Shown here piece by piece: positions 14,638-21,904 of a DNA stretch of 62,593 nt. Location: IMG/VR virus record IMGVR_UViG_3300036785_000450, positions 1 to 62,593 of that record. One strand, written 5' to 3'. This DNA comes from a virus. Under the pieces are notes generated by a model. It saw nothing but the letters and a program-made list of their open reading frames with translations. It ran no database searches and had not been told where the DNA came from. The position numbers and the translations under genes are program-made. Each line of letters starts with the position of its first letter. The stretch's first letter is position 1.

Positions 14638-14826
14638 ATGACCGACCAGAACGCCGAATATGTGCGCGTTCCTCGCATCTATGTCAGATGCCCGATCTGC
14701 GGCGCGCTTGCTCTCCAACTACGCCACGCCGACGGGCTCGTCCGCCGCGAGGTATGGCGTGAACTCCTGCAACACCTCTCGGAGGTTCACGGCGAACAGA
14801 TCGACAGTTCTGGAGCGCAGTCATGA
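14638..14826 (+). CDS. Zinc-finger-like small protein, 62 aa
   Basis: Has a CPIC motif (residues 18-21) and a later HLSEVH, a C2H2-like arrangement (CxxC...HxxxxH). The first 8 and last 10 residues match the ends of the protein encoded at 33997-34158, although the middles differ. A Shine-Dalgarno is not evident. It is coupled to the next gene by ATGA. Confidence 0.6.
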   Translation: MTDQNAEYVRVPRIYVRCPICGALALQLRHADGLVRREVWRELLQHLSEVHGEQIDSSGAQS

Positions 14827-14981
14827 CCAGCGATCAACTGCGGGAAGAGGTGCGCCGGTTCCTGGCCGACATCTTCAGGGTCAGAATCGTGGACATCGAG
14901 GACTCCGAACTGGAGCGCCTGGCCCAGGAGTTGCGCCGACACGAACTCATGTTGATCGACCGGTCGGCAACATTTTCTTGA
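14823..14981 (+). CDS. Hypothetical helical protein, 52 aa
   Basis: A charged amphipathic helix over most of its length (QLREEVRRFLADIF and DSELERLAQELRRHEL). No family was recognised. The ATG overlaps the preceding stop and follows a GGAG. Its last codons contain TTGACA, but no convincing -10 follows at normal spacing. Confidence 0.55.
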   Translation: MTSDQLREEVRRFLADIFRVRIVDIEDSELERLAQELRRHELMLIDRSATFS

Positions 14982-15014
14982 CACCTGGGGGCGCAAGGCT
15001 CCTTGAGATAGGTG

Positions 15015-15443
15015 ATGATCAAGAACCCACAAGTCGGAGACATCGTCAGGGTGCGTTCCACTGACCGCAACAACCTGGCCGTGCTCTTCGACACCACCAA
15101 TCGCAAGTACGTGCAGGGCCTCCTCCTGCACACCGCCCCTGAGCTAGCCACCGACATGGACGTGGTGCTAGCCCAGGGCACCGTCACCCCCTACCCGCTG
15201 GTGCTGTGCTGCGATCTCTACGGGGCGTTCTTGCGCTCCCAGATCGACCGTCACATCGCCCACATCGACGGCTTCCCCGTGGGCCACCCACTCTTCAACC
15301 CGGCCAAAGTTGCAAAGGCCCTGGGTGGTTACCGAGGCCTGCCCATTTTCCGGGGCACCGAGCGCTGGACCGAGAAGGAGCGGCTCCTGGAGGAGGAGCT
15401 ACATCCTCTCATTCGTCCCTTCTGGCACGGATTCCGCTGGTAG
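15015..15443 (+). CDS. Hypothetical phage protein, 142 aa
   Basis: The N-terminal third (VGDIVRVRSTDRNNLAVLFD) looks like an SH3-type beta barrel and loosely recalls MazF/PemK proteins, which is not enough to assign a function. The middle has VLCCDLYGAFLRSQ. ATG at 15015 was preferred to the adjacent GTG at 15012. Its last 35 bases overlap, on the other strand, the small zinc-ribbon gene 15409-15570. Confidence 0.6.
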   Translation: MIKNPQVGDIVRVRSTDRNNLAVLFDTTNRKYVQGLLLHTAPELATDMDVVLAQGTVTPYPLVLCCDLYGAFLRSQIDRHIAHIDGFPVGHPLFNPAKVAKALGGYRGLPIFRGTERWTEKERLLEEELHPLIRPFWHGFRW

Positions 15444-15570
15444 GGATGAAGGGCCACACGATCCCAAAGGGCGGGGCCGTCCAATCATGACAGGCAGGAC
15501 AATAACCATCCTCCAGATCACGGGGGCTGTAGTTGACCTCATTGCACCTGGGGCATGTGAAGGCGCTCAT
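15409..15570 (-). CDS. Small zinc-ribbon protein, 53 aa
   Basis: Carries CPRCNEVNYSP and YCPACHDWT, giving C6-x2-C9 and C24-x2-C27 followed by HDWT. Proteins with this CPxC...GYCxxCHDWT layout are common in actinobacteriophages and actinobacteria; the function is unknown. The ATG overlaps the stop of the glycosyltransferase gene (ATGA). The 3' end runs antisense into the plus-strand gene that ends at 15443. Confidence 0.75.
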   Translation of the reverse strand: MSAFTCPRCNEVNYSPRDLEDGYCPACHDWTAPPFGIVWPFIPTSGIRARRDE

Positions 15571-16655
15571 CGGTAGGCGGCACGGTTGAACTCCACTGAG
15601 GACTCGTAGGGTTCAGGCAGGACAACACCCCTCAGCCACTCGATCAAGTGCTTGCCACGGTCCCTGTGGTCGGTGTACCAGGCACTGATGGACTGCTCAT
15701 AGGCGGCCCGCCATTCAGTGGCGGTCACGTCCACGAACAGACCGTCAGGGACGGGTTTGATACTGCCGGGCTGAGCCCAACAGTGCCGGAAGGCCATGTC
15801 TGCCGCCTCGTAGGCCAGCGTCCACTGCTCCGTGGTGCGGTAGTGCTCAGCCAGGGCCACCAGGGGCTCTGCTCGTACCGGACGCATGCCCCAAGCCCGC
15901 CACAGGTGTCCACACCCGGCCTCAGGGTCGCTCCCCAGCAGGCAGGCCCCCAGCCGGTAGCGGGCGTAGAAGCTCTCCTCTTCCCAGCCTGGCATGGTCA
16001 GGCGGCGTCGGTACCACTCGACGGCCCGAATCGTGTCTCCGACGTCGTCATAGGTGCGAGCGGTGTAGAAGGCGGTGCGGGCGTTGGTGGGATCCTCATT
16101 CCACTCCTCCTCCAGTAGGCCGAGATCACGCCCGAACTTGTCACCCCTGGTGCCACCGTCGCCGTGGTGAACCACCGTGAAGGCACGACTCCTGACTGGG
16201 TTACCCACCATGGGACTGGACAGGTATTCATGTGCCCGGCCCGTCCAGGTGAAACCTCGATTAGAGCGGAACAGACGTGGCTTCCAGAACCGCAGCGATC
16301 CGTTGATCTCCTCGATGTCGATCCAGTCAGCGTCGAGGATCTCGATAGAGCCATCGAGCACCTCATCGGCGTCCATCCACAGCAGCCAGTCGGTGTGTAA
16401 CTCGGCCAGATGGAGGGCCACGTTCTTGGAAGGGCCAAAGCCCCGCCACTCATCATGGATGAACTGGCCCGGAAGGCCGGTGAACGCCTCCTGCGCTAAC
16501 GCCTCAGTGTTGTCGGTGCTGCCGGTGTCCACGATGGTCCAGTAGTCGATCTTCCACTTCAGATTGTCGTCCATCAAGCTGTTGGTCAGACGAGGCAGGG
16601 TCTTCTCCTCGTCCTTCACGATCATCATCAGGCCGACGGTCTGTCCTGTGGTCAT
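15567..16655 (-). CDS. GT2-family glycosyltransferase, 362 aa
   Basis: The N-terminal domain has the GT-A pattern: GLMMIVKDEEKTLPR (residues 8-22), DTGSTDNTEAL (43-53) and the DxD as DADE (95-98). The C-terminal half contains helical repeats (near 190-300) of TPR type with many Trp and Tyr. GT2 enzymes move a sugar from a nucleotide donor. The acceptor is unknown; phages use such enzymes for DNA, virion or host-surface glycosylation. The ATG at 16655 follows the stop of a 30-residue upstream frame by 2 nt (TGAACATG). An in-frame start at 16721 is possible but less likely. Confidence 0.85.
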   Translation of the reverse strand: MTTGQTVGLMMIVKDEEKTLPRLTNSLMDDNLKWKIDYWTIVDTGSTDNTEALAQEAFTGLPGQFIHDEWRGFGPSKNVALHLAELHTDWLLWMDADEVLDGSIEILDADWIDIEEINGSLRFWKPRLFRSNRGFTWTGRAHEYLSSPMVGNPVRSRAFTVVHHGDGGTRGDKFGRDLGLLEEEWNEDPTNARTAFYTARTYDDVGDTIRAVEWYRRRLTMPGWEEESFYARYRLGACLLGSDPEAGCGHLWRAWGMRPVRAEPLVALAEHYRTTEQWTLAYEAADMAFRHCWAQPGSIKPVPDGLFVDVTATEWRAAYEQSISAWYTDHRDRGKHLIEWLRGVVLPEPYESSVEFNRAAYR

Positions 16656-16657
16656 GT

Positions 16658-16750
16658 TCACCAGGTGCGATGACGCAGAGTCTCCCATAAACGGTGCCAC
16701 CATCGATAGCGAACGACCCATCCGTGGCTCAGGGTCCAGTGGTCAGCCAT
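16658..16750 (-). CDS. Possible 30-aa leader peptide
   Basis: A short frame, rich in Trp, Arg and His (MADHWTLSHGWVVRYRWW near its start), ending TGG TGA 2 nt before the glycosyltransferase ATG. GAGGAA lies about 12 nt upstream of its ATG. Its position suggests translational coupling to the glycosyltransferase; it may instead be chance. Confidence 0.3.
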   Translation of the reverse strand: MADHWTLSHGWVVRYRWWHRLWETLRHRTW

Positions 16751-16805
16751 TGCGATTGAGATTCCTCTCTGAGGATGCACAGGGTATGGACGAGTCTGGG
16801 GATAA

Positions 16806-17438
16806 CTAGCTCGACTTGATCTCCTGGATCGAGTTGAGGGAGTAGCGGATTTCCTCCCTGTCGTCCAGGACGAGGTAGGTGGGGGCAGACGTCGGGTGAT
16901 TGACCACCCTGGTCAGGATGCCGGTGACCGGTGGCTTGGCGATGAAGACCAGGGTCACCCGGGCGCCGATGAGGTTGTGGGCGTCGGCCGCACTGGGCTG
17001 GCCCAGGGAGGACCGTGCCTCAGAAATGAAGGCGTTCTGGTAGATCGGGTCGGACAGGTTTTTTGCGCCGCTCCTGCGGGCCTGTGGGGGCCTCTCAGTG
17101 GTTTCTACATGCACAGGCGAGCGTGTGGATGTGACCTCGACGTCAGGCACCCTCTCCAGGTGCTGACCCAGGGCGGTGACCGCAGCATGCAGGTAGGTGT
17201 TGGTGGCGACCTCCTGCCAGAACTGGGGATCGTTCTCCAGCCCCAGACTGCGGGCAGCGACCAGTACGGGAGAGGATTTTTCCCAGTTGGGCTCACTACC
17301 GTCTTCTGCTTCCACGACATCCTCCAGTTCACCCATGGCTGACCAGAACCCATCGGACAGGTCGTTCTTCTCATGCCGGTCTTCCTGATGCCAGGACGTC
17401 ACCACTCTCCGAGCGGCGTCCCACAGCGGGTCGGTCAC
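16806..17438 (-). CDS. Hypothetical phage protein, 210 aa
   Basis: An acidic helical N-terminal half, a Pro/Arg linker (ERPPQARRSGAKN) and a C-terminal beta-rich domain (ARVTLVFIAKPPVTGILTRV) that looks like a small barrel. No family was recognised. The GTG start overlaps the upstream stop (GTGA). Confidence 0.6.
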   Translation of the reverse strand: MTDPLWDAARRVVTSWHQEDRHEKNDLSDGFWSAMGELEDVVEAEDGSEPNWEKSSPVLVAARSLGLENDPQFWQEVATNTYLHAAVTALGQHLERVPDVEVTSTRSPVHVETTERPPQARRSGAKNLSDPIYQNAFISEARSSLGQPSAADAHNLIGARVTLVFIAKPPVTGILTRVVNHPTSAPTYLVLDDREEIRYSLNSIQEIKSS

Positions 17439-17839
17439 GAGAACGCCACATCTTGGCGCCACATGGCGGCGGTACGCAACCCTCTGATGAACTGCTGGGT
17501 CAGCAGCGCCCAGCCCAGGTTCATGCCCGGGGCCGACAGGACGTGCTCCAACTGCTCCAGGCGGTCAGCCAGGTAGTTAGCGTGGCCCCACTGGATCCGA
17601 CCGGAGCGCTCGCTATGCACCAGGAGGATGAGCAGCGGGTCATCCGGCGCCCCGTTGGGCCAGTCGCCCGCCATGTCCTCGTCGCTGAAGGCGCCGATGT
17701 CGATCCTGGGCATGAGCGGTCCACCCTGGTTGCGGAAGTCGTAGATCCCATACCCCGCCGCCTCGGACCACATGCAACGCAGGGCGTCGAACTGGGCCTC
17801 GGTGCCGCAGTAGCAGCCATGGTCAACGTCGACGCTCAT
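17435..17839 (-). CDS. Hypothetical phage protein, 134 aa
   Basis: The N-terminus has CYCGTEAQFD; the rest is mixed alpha/beta with no recognised family. The ATG lies inside the end of the dCTP deaminase gene (17-nt overlap), with GGAG about 6 nt upstream. Its stop overlaps the next start (GTGA). Confidence 0.6.
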   Translation of the reverse strand: MSVDVDHGCYCGTEAQFDALRCMWSEAAGYGIYDFRNQGGPLMPRIDIGAFSDEDMAGDWPNGAPDDPLLILLVHSERSGRIQWGHANYLADRLEQLEHVLSAPGMNLGWALLTQQFIRGLRTAAMWRQDVAFS

Positions 17840-18488
17840 ACCTGCTCCAGTCCTCGCCTGGTAGCTGTAGCTGCTCGTAGTGAGGCAGGGGCAGGATGTT
17901 GATCCGTGACCGGGAGGCGGTGGGGCCACTCTGGTTCTGGTAGTGGCTGTTGCGCGAGGGGTGACCGTAGGCCCACTCGCTGGGTCTGGACATGGTCCAG
18001 AACTTCATCTGGGCGACGATCAGCCCCGGCCACAGCTTGACCGGCACCGGGCTCAGGTTACTGATCTCCAGGGTGGCTGTGCCGCTGAAGCCGGGATCGA
18101 AGAAGCCTGCGGTGCTGTGGACCTGGATGCCCAGACGCCCGATGGAGGACTTCCCGGTCAGTTCCCCGGCCAGGTCAGAGGGGAAGGTGAAGGTCTCGAT
18201 GGAGCTACCCAGGATGAACTCGCCCGGCCGCAGCAGGTAGTAGCCAGCGTCGTACCAGGGCTGCTCGTCGTCATCGATGTTCACCAGCCGGGTGTAGTCC
18301 CTGACGTCGAGCGGGTCGATCACCTCCACCAGGGGATCGAAGATACGGAACTGGGAGGCCAGGGCGATCTCATAGCTGCCCGGTTGCAGCCGCTCCTTGC
18401 CCCAAGGATCGATGCCCAGAGCCAGGGCTCCCTTGTGGTTGATGCGACGGTCGAAGATATCCGCACTCTCCAAGAGACCGGCGATCAC
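17823..18488 (-). CDS. dCTP deaminase
   Basis: The 221-aa protein has the conserved dCTP deaminase/dUTPase-fold motifs: LQPGSYEIAL (34-43), GKSSIGRLGI (112-121, with catalytic-site Arg118) and HSTAGFFDPGFSGTATLEISN-type core (124-144) holding Glu141, the expected general acid/base. It deaminates dCTP to dUTP, feeding dTTP synthesis for phage DNA replication; bifunctional forms also cleave to dUMP. GTG start overlaps the upstream stop (GTGA). Confidence 0.93.
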   Translation of the reverse strand: MIAGLLESADIFDRRINHKGALALGIDPWGKERLQPGSYEIALASQFRIFDPLVEVIDPLDVRDYTRLVNIDDDEQPWYDAGYYLLRPGEFILGSSIETFTFPSDLAGELTGKSSIGRLGIQVHSTAGFFDPGFSGTATLEISNLSPVPVKLWPGLIVAQMKFWTMSRPSEWAYGHPSRNSHYQNQSGPTASRSRINILPLPHYEQLQLPGEDWSRYERRR

Positions 18489-18709
18489 AGTGCGACCCCG
18501 GCCTTGACCGCCACGCTGACGATCTGGTTGGCCGGGATGTACTCCCAGCCATGGGACGTCCTGATGTGGTACACGCCCTGGTTGAGGCCACCGGGCATAC
18601 CTGCCGCCAGGGCCGTGACGCTGGACGGGAGATTGGCAGCCGTGACCGAGAAGCTGATGCCCTGGATGATCCTGCCGTCAGTGGTTCGGAGTGTGACCAG
18701 TGTGCTCAT
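18485..18709 (-). CDS. Hypothetical phage protein, 74 aa
   Basis: A beta-rich small protein (LVTLRTTDGRIIQGISFSVT) with no recognised family. It lies between the large LamG protein and the dCTP deaminase, overlapping the latter by GTGA. The ATG has GGAAAAAA upstream, a weak Shine-Dalgarno. Confidence 0.6.
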   Translation of the reverse strand: MSTLVTLRTTDGRIIQGISFSVTAANLPSSVTALAAGMPGGLNQGVYHIRTSHGWEYIPANQIVSVAVKAGVAL

Positions 18710-18726
18710 TGGTTTTTTCCTTTCGA

Positions 18727-21162
18727 TTAGGCAACCGAATAGTGAGTGGCTATCTCACTGGCACTGAGGGCGCGACTGTATATGGCGACATGGGCGATAT
18801 CCCCGCTGTAATAGCCACCGCCAAAGTAGGTGTGAGCAATCCGCCAGTAACGGCTCCCACCAGTGGATCCACCATTGGTAGCGCTGTTTACCAACCTGCC
18901 GTCCCGATAGAGAGACAAGGTGAGTGAACCATCAAAACTAAACACGGCGTGATGCCAGTTGCCATCGTTGGTATTGATTGTGTCAGTAGCGACCTGGCCT
19001 GTCCCGCCAAAGCTGTAGCCACGCAAAATCTGACCGTTGAGCAGATATAGGGTGGGGGTATAAGTGCCAGAGGGCGCTACCCCAGGGGCAGACGAGTTGT
19101 GCTCGACCATACCTCCTGGCGGTGTAACACTGGTGCGATACAAGCACTCGATTGCCCAGGCTGTGGGCTGGCTGTACGGATTTGATGCCACGATCTCACC
19201 CGTACTCCCGTCAAAGTTGACTGCGCCGGGTTGCCCCCAAGGGTCAGTAACACCGAAAGTAACTCCACCGTAGAACTGACCCAGGTTATTAGCTATTAGC
19301 TCAGAGGCCGCACCCGGATTCGCTGGGTCGTTCAGGGGCCAGTAGAGAACCGGTGAGGAAGCCATTACTGCCGCCCGATAGTTGCTGGGAGAGGGGGTGA
19401 CAGGAACAACGGTCATACCTGCGTTCGCGCTCAGGGACACACCGCTGCCGGGCTGCGCCTCAGCGATCATGGTGGTCACGGCCCCCATGCCTACCGTGGC
19501 GTAGTCAAAGGCCTGGGTGGTGGCGTCGATGTCCAGATCAGCCTGGGTGTCGAGCATCCACACCCCGGGTCTGGGATCATCGGCGTTGACGATCATGGTG
19601 CTGGTCACGCCCATCCAGACAGCAGGGCTCAACTGAGGGGGCAGCACACTCACGCCGACGATGATGTTGTCCCAGTAGGTGGCGCCCAGTTCGCTGGCTA
19701 GCGCGATATACGGGCTGAGTGGCGGGCCGATTGGGATGGAGTAGACGAAGACGCCGTCGACGGTCAGGGTCAGGGTGGTGGCAGACACGCTGACCGCAAT
19801 GGTGTGCCAGGTGTTGGGCGTGGATGCGCTAGGCCCGCCATAGAAACTTGAGAACGCTGCACCCCAGCCGGTGGTCGTGCCGATCCCGTTCTGGCTACCG
19901 CTACGGGTGTCGACCCGGGCGAAGTAGCCGACCCCGGCCGAGTTGCAGCCGAAGTACAGGTCAGCAATGTATCCGGTCGGCACCCAGACATCGGCGCTGT
20001 AGGTGGTCAGGACTCCGACGTTGCGGGTGGCCTGCACGTTGTTCGGCACGTTGTAGCTAGGGGTCGGATTGCCTTGGGCGACAGTCGAAACAAAACCGGA
20101 GCCGGTTGCGGCCCAGGCGCTCGCCGTCAAACCGGTGTCGAAGATGGTGGTTGTCGTGACTGGAGGCGTGACAGGGGGTGGGCGGGGGGTGTAGCTCTCG
20201 GGCACGAAGTTGAGATACCAGGACGTGTCCCAGGTGTCGCCCGCAGCGATGACCGGTGGCGGTCCCTGCCCTGCCACGGTGTAGGTCACCTGGAGACCCA
20301 GGTCGATGAGGGTCGCGCCGTCAGCGGCGAAGGTCTGGTTGTTGGGGACGTTGAAGGTGATCGGGGAGCCAGGAGTGCGGGGAATATCCAGCACGATCTG
20401 CTGCTCACCGTCCAGGGGGCCACCCTGAAGCATCAGCTTGACGTAACCGGAGTCCCCGAACTTGCACAGCGTCTCGCCGGTCATTCCCACTACACCGAAG
20501 AACCACTTGCCGTTTCGGTAGTTTGAGGCCACCTGGGCGGCGGTGAGGGCGAAGTCGTAGACGGCGACCTCGTCAATCACCCCGGCGAAATAACTGGCGC
20601 CGCCCGAGGAGTGAGCCTCCTGACCGACAGTCAATACAGCCGTCGTTGACATCGCCCCGAACTGAGCATCAGTCACGTTTGACGTGACGTCCACCCCGTT
20701 TAGGTAGAGATGGTTGATAGCTGCGCTCTTAGTCCATACGCCGTGATAGGTGGTGTTGGGCACGATGACAGTCGTGCCCGAGTTACAAATATTGGCTACG
20801 TATGAGGCTAAGGCTGCTAACTGGTTGCCATTCAACCGTAAAACCGGCTCGCCGGAGTCGAGACTGATCAAGGCCTGAGCACCGGCCACCGTCGATGCCC
20901 GGAACCAACACTCCAGTGTAAAGGTATTAGGGTCACTCGTAGTAATATGCGGACCCAGGCCGATACCGGTCGTGCCGTCGAAGCTCACCGCCGGATCTGC
21001 GTCGCTGTTCAACAACGAGGGCTGCTGAAGGATGACACCACCACTGTAGGAGCCGTTGCGACCGTGCCCAGACGTGTCGGTCATGACTCCCGGCTGTGAG
21101 TCATCAAGACGGTAGTAGACCAACGGTTGCAAGGACAGCACGCCATCGGAGTACAAACTCAT
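18727..21162 (-). CDS. Large LamG/concanavalin-like adhesin or fibre protein, 811 aa
   Basis: Three concanavalin-type beta-sandwich regions can be seen. One lies near residues 10-230 (YYRLDDSQ, FDGTTGIGL, TLECWFRA, IDEVAVYDFALTAAQVASNY), a less typical one near 350-510, and one near 630-811 (LYWPLNDPAN, FDGSTGEIV, NWHHAVFSFDG, ending IYSRALSASEIATHY). Such domains bind carbohydrate and are common in receptor-binding or decoration proteins of phages. No signal peptide or membrane anchor is present. The start is placed 7 nt after TACGCT. The repeat fibre at the right end of the window has a similar LamG domain. A virion role is inferred. Confidence 0.75.
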   Translation of the reverse strand: MSLYSDGVLSLQPLVYYRLDDSQPGVMTDTSGHGRNGSYSGGVILQQPSLLNSDADPAVSFDGTTGIGLGPHITTSDPNTFTLECWFRASTVAGAQALISLDSGEPVLRLNGNQLAALASYVANICNSGTTVIVPNTTYHGVWTKSAAINHLYLNGVDVTSNVTDAQFGAMSTTAVLTVGQEAHSSGGASYFAGVIDEVAVYDFALTAAQVASNYRNGKWFFGVVGMTGETLCKFGDSGYVKLMLQGGPLDGEQQIVLDIPRTPGSPITFNVPNNQTFAADGATLIDLGLQVTYTVAGQGPPPVIAAGDTWDTSWYLNFVPESYTPRPPPVTPPVTTTTIFDTGLTASAWAATGSGFVSTVAQGNPTPSYNVPNNVQATRNVGVLTTYSADVWVPTGYIADLYFGCNSAGVGYFARVDTRSGSQNGIGTTTGWGAAFSSFYGGPSASTPNTWHTIAVSVSATTLTLTVDGVFVYSIPIGPPLSPYIALASELGATYWDNIIVGVSVLPPQLSPAVWMGVTSTMIVNADDPRPGVWMLDTQADLDIDATTQAFDYATVGMGAVTTMIAEAQPGSGVSLSANAGMTVVPVTPSPSNYRAAVMASSPVLYWPLNDPANPGAASELIANNLGQFYGGVTFGVTDPWGQPGAVNFDGSTGEIVASNPYSQPTAWAIECLYRTSVTPPGGMVEHNSSAPGVAPSGTYTPTLYLLNGQILRGYSFGGTGQVATDTINTNDGNWHHAVFSFDGSLTLSLYRDGRLVNSATNGGSTGGSRYWRIAHTYFGGGYYSGDIAHVAIYSRALSASEIATHYSVA

Positions 21163-21169
21163 ACCCGCG

Positions 21170-21175
21170 AGCGTA
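21170..21175 (-). promoter_or_regulatory. Leaderless -10 of the LamG gene
   Basis: TACGCT on the minus strand ends 7 nt before the ATG at 21162, the spacing of the other leaderless starts. No CTGAC box was found 23 nt upstream. Confidence 0.45.
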
Positions 21176-21280
21176 CCGAGCACCACCCCCACCTCGTGGA
21201 CACCTGACGATCCTCTCCTCCCGGGAGAAAATCGTCACGGCCCCTCCCTCAGTCAGGGTGGCTCTGCCAGGATCGAGCCC

Positions 21281-21607
21281 ATGACTGCCTACGACGACGA
21301 CCAGCCCAAGTACATCGTGTTCAAGCTGGAGGAGTGGAACAGGTGGGAAGCATCCTGGGACTGGAAAGGCGGCAGGCCCACTGAACAGCACCCTGCCCCA
21401 CTAGACGACGCCGTGGTCATCCGGCTCAAGGATCCCTTCGCCGCTACTGCTCTGGACACCTATGCCCACACGATCCTGAACGGTATCGAGAACTGGGGTG
21501 ACTTCTGGCCCGCAAAAGAGTGCGCCCGGATGCTAGAGATCGCTGACTACTTCCACAACCAGGCCATGGAGTCACAGAAGATCAAGGGCAAGCGCCTTCC
21601 CGATTAG
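21281..21607 (+). CDS. Hypothetical phage protein, 108 aa
   Basis: A protein with a Trp-rich N-terminal half (WNRWEASWDWKGG) followed by helices; no family recognised. A single-gene plus-strand unit between the LamG gene and the convergent minus-strand cluster. There is no strong Shine-Dalgarno. Its stop TAG overlaps the TAA of the convergent gene at 21604 by 3 nt. Confidence 0.65.
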   Translation: MTAYDDDQPKYIVFKLEEWNRWEASWDWKGGRPTEQHPAPLDDAVVIRLKDPFAATALDTYAHTILNGIENWGDFWPAKECARMLEIADYFHNQAMESQKIKGKRLPD

Positions 21608-21756
21608 TTGCCGAGATCATGTCGACCGACCCGCCGACGCTTGCCGAGCCGACGTAGCTCACGGAACGGTGTACGCCCGGCGTCGCCATTACCGGCGTGC
21701 TTCCAGGGCTTGCATATCTGGCAACCCTTCCAGCGTCGGTTTGCTGTCCTCGCCAT
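21604..21756 (-). CDS. Small basic CxxC protein, 50 aa
   Basis: Very basic: CQIC (12-15), then KPWKHAGNG and a C-terminal run RRLGKRRRVGRHD. This layout is seen in small actinophage proteins of unknown role; DNA or RNA binding is plausible. The ATG has a strong Shine-Dalgarno (TGGAGGAG, 4 nt upstream). Last gene of the minus-strand cluster. Confidence 0.6.
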   Translation of the reverse strand: MARTANRRWKGCQICKPWKHAGNGDAGRTPFRELRRLGKRRRVGRHDLGN

Positions 21757-21769
21757 TGCGCTCCTCCAG

Positions 21770-21904
21770 TCAGGTCAGCAACCGCACCACCAAGGCGATG
21801 GTGAGGACGACGGCGACAAGGAACAGGGCCAACAAGACCAAAATGACGCAGCCGTCCGATGGTAGGTCATCACCCTCTTCACTGCATGGTTCGTCGGATG
21901 ACAT
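21770..21904 (-). CDS. Small membrane protein, 44 aa
   Basis: An acidic N-terminal 17 residues (SSDEPCSEEGDDLPSD) followed by one hydrophobic helix (residues 19-40: CVILVLLALFLVAVVLTIAL and onward) and a short tail. It begins inside the end of the previous gene (26-nt overlap in another frame), with AAGGCAGAGG upstream. Membrane insertion is predicted; function unknown. Confidence 0.55.
   Translation of the reverse strand: MSSDEPCSEEGDDLPSDGCVILVLLALFLVAVVLTIALVVRLLT

Noticed and set aside
14978-15014. Classical promoter with TTGACA before the 15015 gene
   Set aside because: TTGACA is present at 14978, but no -10-like hexamer follows at 16-18 nt.
15015-15443. MazF/PemK toxin
   Set aside because: Only the general SH3-like look and a short CDLYG..RSQ segment fit; the catalytic residues cannot be placed.
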